A stretch of 15,389 nucleotides of DNA from Bacillota bacterium. Its GTDB lineage: Bacteria; Bacillota; Clostridia; Lachnospirales; Lachnospiraceae. Below, piece by piece: positions 12,296 through 15,389 of this stretch. A program made the translations under genes and the position numbers. How positions within the stretch are numbered: position 1 is the stretch's first letter; the number at the start of each line of letters is the position of its first letter. The stretch covers positions 1 to 15,389 of the forward strand of contig JAEWHU010000051.1 of the NCBI GenBank assembly GCA_023387635.1. The letters are read 5' to 3'. The notes under the pieces were generated by a model, which saw only the letters and a program-made list of their open reading frames with translations, was not told the DNA's origin and made no database searches.

Positions 12296-13759
12296 ATGGA
12301 TATTCTAAACAAAAAAATAACAAATGCGGTTGAGAGACCAATTAAAGTGCTTCAATTTGGAGAAGGTAATTTTTTAAGAGCTTTTGTTGATTACATGATT
12401 GATGTAGCTAATGAAGAGGGCGTGTTTAATGGTAACATAGCTGTCGTTAAGCCAATCGCATATGGTAACTTAGATTCATTCAAAAAACAAGATTGTCAAT
12501 ATACTTTATCTTTAAGAGGTAAAGAAAATGGAGAAACAAAAGTAGTTAATCGTGTTATAACAAGTGTTTCTGATGCTGTAGGAGCAATCGAAGATTATGA
12601 AGCTTATGCAGAATATGCAAAACTTGATACTTTAAGATTTGTTGTATCTAATACTACGGAAGCTGGTATTGTTTATGACGAAACAGATACGTTTAATGCT
12701 ATGCCTCCAAAGACATTTCCAGGCAAATTAACTAAACTCTTATATGAACGATTCAAATATTTTAACGGTGACAAAGAAAAAGGTTTAGTTTTAATTCCAT
12801 GTGAATTAATAGAAAACAATGGTGGAAATCTTAAAAAATGTGTTTTATCCTTTGCATCTTTATGGAATCTTTCCGAAGAATTTATTAATTGGATAGATGA
12901 AGCTTGTATCTTCTGTTCAACTTTAGTTGATAGAATCGTTACTGGATATCCAAGAGATGAAGCGAAGGCAATGTGTGAAGAATTTGGTTATGATGATTCA
13001 TTACTTGTTACTGGTGAATTATTTGCTTTATGGGTGATTGAGAGTGATAAAGATATCTCGGATGAATTACCACTTCACAAAGCGGGGTTACCTGTAATAT
13101 TTACAGATAATCAAAAACCATATCGTGAAAGAAAAGTTAGAATTTTAAATGGTGCACATACTTCATTTGTATTAGCTTCTTACTTAGCTGGTAATGATTA
13201 TGTATTAGAATCCATGCAAGATGATGAAATAAAAGGTTTTATGACAAAGACAATCTTTGAAGAAATTATACCTACTTTATCGTTACCAAAAGAAGAATTG
13301 GAATCTTTTGCTAATTCAGTGATAGAAAGATTTGAAAATCCATATATCAAACATGAATTATTATCAATTTCACTTAACTCAGTTTCCAAATGGAAATCAC
13401 GTTGTTTACCAAGTTTTAAAGGATATGTTTCTGAATTTGGTAAATTACCAGTACATTTAAGTTTCTCCTTAGCAGCCTTAATGAGCTTCTATAGAAGTGG
13501 TGAAAAAGGTGAAATGTGCTTAATCGGCAAAAGAGGAGACAACACATATAAGATTATGGATGATGAAAATGTGTTAGAGTTCTTTGCTACAAATGCATGT
13601 CTTTCTAACGATGAATTTGTTAAGAATTACTTAAGTAATGAAACTTTTTTTGGTGAAGACATGACAAAATATGATGGATTAGTTGAATTGATTACATCTT
13701 ATATAGATGACATTAATTCTAATGGTATGAGAAAAGCAATGAATAATATAGAAAAATAA
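12296..13759 (+). CDS. uxaB: Tagaturonate reductase (altronate oxidoreductase)
   Basis: A 487-aa NAD-dependent dehydrogenase of the mannitol dehydrogenase family that reduces tagaturonate to altronate in the galacturonate route. The nucleotide-binding start VLQFGEGNFLRAFVDYM lies at 18-34. VVSNTTEAGI follows at about 116-125, and the catalytic signature K280-x4-N285-x2-H288 is intact in RKVRILNGAHTSFVLASYLA. The length matches UxaB rather than the related fructuronate reductase UxuB only by general resemblance, so UxuB is the main alternative; pairing with uxaA supports UxaB. The start at 12296 is set by AAGGAGG 5 nt upstream; a TTG 27 codons earlier lies in the leader, without an SD. It is the first gene of the plus-strand uronate operon. 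Confidence 0.92.
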   Translation: MDILNKKITNAVERPIKVLQFGEGNFLRAFVDYMIDVANEEGVFNGNIAVVKPIAYGNLDSFKKQDCQYTLSLRGKENGETKVVNRVITSVSDAVGAIEDYEAYAEYAKLDTLRFVVSNTTEAGIVYDETDTFNAMPPKTFPGKLTKLLYERFKYFNGDKEKGLVLIPCELIENNGGNLKKCVLSFASLWNLSEEFINWIDEACIFCSTLVDRIVTGYPRDEAKAMCEEFGYDDSLLVTGELFALWVIESDKDISDELPLHKAGLPVIFTDNQKPYRERKVRILNGAHTSFVLASYLAGNDYVLESMQDDEIKGFMTKTIFEEIIPTLSLPKEELESFANSVIERFENPYIKHELLSISLNSVSKWKSRCLPSFKGYVSEFGKLPVHLSFSLAALMSFYRSGEKGEMCLIGKRGDNTYKIMDDENVLEFFATNACLSNDEFVKNYLSNETFFGEDMTKYDGLVELITSYIDDINSNGMRKAMNNIEK

Positions 13760-13770
13760 CTAGATACATT

Positions 13771-13837
13771 AGAAGGTAAAGGGTTAAAACTTTTCAGGGA
13801 TTATATATAACCCTTCCTTCTATCATGCATGGAAGGG
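13771..13837 (+). promoter_or_regulatory. Alternative hairpins that free or hide the uxaA SD
   Basis: Segment A (AGAAGG-TA-AAGGGTT, 13771-13785) is complementary to segment B (AACCCTTCCTTCT, 13809-13821) over 13 bp with a 2-nt bulge. B (CCCTTCC, 13811-13817) is also a perfect 7-bp complement of the uxaA SD (GGAAGGG, 13831-13837). A:B leaves the SD open; B:C closes it. Ribosomes finishing uxaB at 13759 would reach the edge of A, so translation of uxaB may influence which structure forms. There is no T-run, so this is not an intrinsic terminator. Confidence 0.55.
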
Positions 13838-13845
13838 AGATAGCT

Positions 13846-15327
13846 ATGCAAGAACTTATTAAGATAAATGCAAAAGATAATGTTGCGGTTGCTTTAAAAG
13901 AAATTGAAAAAGGAAGAATAATAGAAGTAGCAGAACAAACAATAACACTTATTGAAGATATTCCAGCAGGACATAAATTTGCTCTAGAAGATATAAAACA
14001 AGACGATATTATAGTCAAATATGGCTATCCAATAGGTTTTGCAAAAGAAGATATTAAACAAGGTTCTTGGGTACACACAAAAAACTTAAGAACAACATTA
14101 GGTGATATACTTGACTATTCTTATCAACCGAATTATACTGATATAGCTAATAGTGAAAAAGCTTACTTTAATGGATACCGTAGACCAAGTGGAAAAGTGG
14201 GTATTCGTAATGATATATGGATTATTCCTACTGTTGGCTGCGTTAATTCAATAGCTAAAAATCTTGAAAAAATAGGTAATACTATGATTAAGGGAAGCGT
14301 AGGAGAAGTAATCGCTTTCCCACATCCATATGGATGTTCTCAAATGGGAGATGATCAAGAAAATACAAGAACAATTTTGGCAAATTTAGCTAATCACCCA
14401 AATGCTGGTGGTGTATTAGTTATGGGCCTTGGTTGTGAAAATAGTAATATAGCAGAGTTGAAACCTTACATTGGTGATTACGATGAAAATCGTGTGAAAT
14501 TTTTACAATGCCAAGATGTTGAGGATGAAACTGAAGTTGCACTAGAATTAATTAGTGAATTAATTGATTATGCTAGTAGTTTTACAAGAGAAAAAATTAG
14601 TTCAGAAGAATTAATTATAGGAATGAAGTGTGGTGGCTCAGATGGGCTATCTGGTATTACTGCCAATCCTTTAGTAGGAGCTTTTTCGGATATATTAATA
14701 TCCAAAGGTGGAAGTACAGTTTTAACTGAAGTACCAGAAATGTTTGGCGCTGAAACAATTCTAATGAATCGTTGTAAAAATGAAGAGTTATTCCATAAAA
14801 CAGTAGATATGATTAATGATTTTAAGGATTATTTTACAAATCATAATCAAACTATTTATGAAAATCCATCTCCAGGTAATAAAAAAGGTGGTATATCGTC
14901 ACTAGAAGACAAATCACTTGGGTGTACTCAAAAATCTGGTAATGCTCCAGTAGTAGATGTGTTAACTTATGGAGAGACTATAAAGACGAAGGGATTAAAC
15001 CTTCTTAGTGCACCAGGTAATGATTTAGTTGCTGCAACCGCATTAGCAGCAGCAGGCGCTCATATCGTTTTATTTACAACAGGTAGAGGAACTCCATTTG
15101 CTTCTCCAGTACCTACTGTAAAAATCTCCAGTAATACTTCTTTATCGGTTAAGAAAAACAACTGGATAGATTTTAATGCTGGTAGCTTGGTAGAAGATAA
15201 TACTATGGAAGATGTATCTAATCAATTATTCCAATATGTGCTAGACATAGCTTCTGGTAAGAAAGTTAAATCTGAAGAGGCTGGTTTCCACGATATGGCA
15301 ATATTTAAACAAGGTGTTACACTATAA
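13846..15327 (+). CDS. uxaA: Altronate dehydratase
   Basis: A 493-aa lyase that dehydrates D-altronate to 2-keto-3-deoxygluconate. An N-terminal SAF domain spans roughly residues 1-85 (VAVALKEIEKGRIIEV ... IKQGSWVHTKNLRTTL). It is joined to the large UxaA/GarD catalytic region, with GYRRPSGKVGIRNDIWIIPT, FPHPYGCSQMGDDQENT, VLVMGLGCENSN and MKCGGSDGLSGITANP. The end EEAGFHDMAIFKQGVTL is typical. The length is close to E. coli UxaA. The start was set at MQELIKIN because GGAAGGGAG lies 6 nt before it; an in-frame ATG seven codons earlier sits in the loop of the SD-hiding hairpin. It lies 86 bases after uxaB and 33 before the next gene, in one operon. Confidence 0.97.
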   Translation: MQELIKINAKDNVAVALKEIEKGRIIEVAEQTITLIEDIPAGHKFALEDIKQDDIIVKYGYPIGFAKEDIKQGSWVHTKNLRTTLGDILDYSYQPNYTDIANSEKAYFNGYRRPSGKVGIRNDIWIIPTVGCVNSIAKNLEKIGNTMIKGSVGEVIAFPHPYGCSQMGDDQENTRTILANLANHPNAGGVLVMGLGCENSNIAELKPYIGDYDENRVKFLQCQDVEDETEVALELISELIDYASSFTREKISSEELIIGMKCGGSDGLSGITANPLVGAFSDILISKGGSTVLTEVPEMFGAETILMNRCKNEELFHKTVDMINDFKDYFTNHNQTIYENPSPGNKKGGISSLEDKSLGCTQKSGNAPVVDVLTYGETIKTKGLNLLSAPGNDLVAATALAAAGAHIVLFTTGRGTPFASPVPTVKISSNTSLSVKKNNWIDFNAGSLVEDNTMEDVSNQLFQYVLDIASGKKVKSEEAGFHDMAIFKQGVTL

Positions 15328-15360
15328 GCAAAAAAAACAGATATAATAAGGAGATTTATC

Positions 15361-15389
15361 ATGGCAAAAGTTATTACTATGGGTGAGAT
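15361..15389 (+). CDS. PfkB-family sugar kinase, N-terminal fragment, probably KDG kinase
   Basis: Only the first nine residues are visible (MAKVITMGE), after AAGGAG about 7 nt upstream of the ATG. That beginning is common for PfkB-family kinases. Following uxaA directly in a galacturonate operon, the expected product is 2-keto-3-deoxygluconate kinase (KdgK), which would phosphorylate the product of UxaA before aldol cleavage. The gene continues outside the window, so the assignment rests mainly on context. Confidence 0.6.

Noticed and set aside
1..15389. CRISPR arrays, insertion sequences, tRNA or rRNA genes.
   Set aside because: No spaced direct repeats, transposase motifs, terminal inverted repeats or conserved RNA gene sequences were seen on either strand.

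Overview
The window comes from an AT-rich, Gram-positive anaerobe of the Clostridia, most likely a plant-fibre-degrading Lachnospiraceae relative. This is an inference from strong AGGAGG-type Shine-Dalgarno (SD) sites, sigma-A promoters, the gene for formate-tetrahydrofolate ligase, an archaeal-type aspartyl-tRNA synthetase and a pectin-sugar (galacturonate) operon. I recognised all protein families from motifs alone; no database search was done.

Layout. 1-391: C-terminal end of an FtsK/SpoIIIE DNA translocase. 450-2409: two tandem RimK-like ATP-grasp ligases of exactly 298 aa each, with an inverted repeat between them. 2487-4311: a long leader and an archaeal-type AspRS gene whose reading frame is broken just before class II motif 3. 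4436-5089 (minus): a phosphoglycolate-phosphatase-like HAD hydrolase. 5329-6999: fhs. 7143-7742: an Fe/Mn superoxide dismutase family gene whose SD lies inside a terminator-like hairpin. 7896-9241 (minus): the pyrB-pyrI pair for aspartate transcarbamoylase. 9546-11967 (minus): a LacI-family regulator followed by uxaC. 12296-15389 (plus): uxaB, uxaA and the first bases of a PfkB-family kinase, probably kdgK.

How the genes work together. The right third is a divergent uronate regulon. UxaC isomerises galacturonate (or glucuronate), UxaB reduces tagaturonate to altronate, UxaA dehydrates altronate to 2-keto-3-deoxygluconate (KDG), and the kinase would phosphorylate KDG. The LacI-type repressor sits between the arms. 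Two near-identical 14-bp operators lie 210 bp apart, one in each transcription unit, and both promoters are close to consensus. The rest of the window is housekeeping: chromosome segregation, one-carbon metabolism, pyrimidine synthesis and oxidative stress.

The most interesting object is the leader upstream of the AspRS gene (2487-2857). It has a consensus -35 promoter, a 15-residue ORF with a good SD that encodes three consecutive Asp codons (MIQLFHYQINRDDDR), and a chain of mutually exclusive RNA pairings ending in a strong intrinsic terminator. An 11-nt sequence, CATAGGTATAA, occurs both in the first hairpin and in the 5' arm of the terminator. This has the layout of a ribosome-mediated, tRNA-Asp-sensing attenuator in front of an aspartyl-tRNA synthetase gene, a position where Firmicutes often use T-boxes; no T-box motif is visible here. 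Further RNA-level candidates are an anti-SD switch between uxaB and uxaA and the terminator/SD overlap before the SOD gene.
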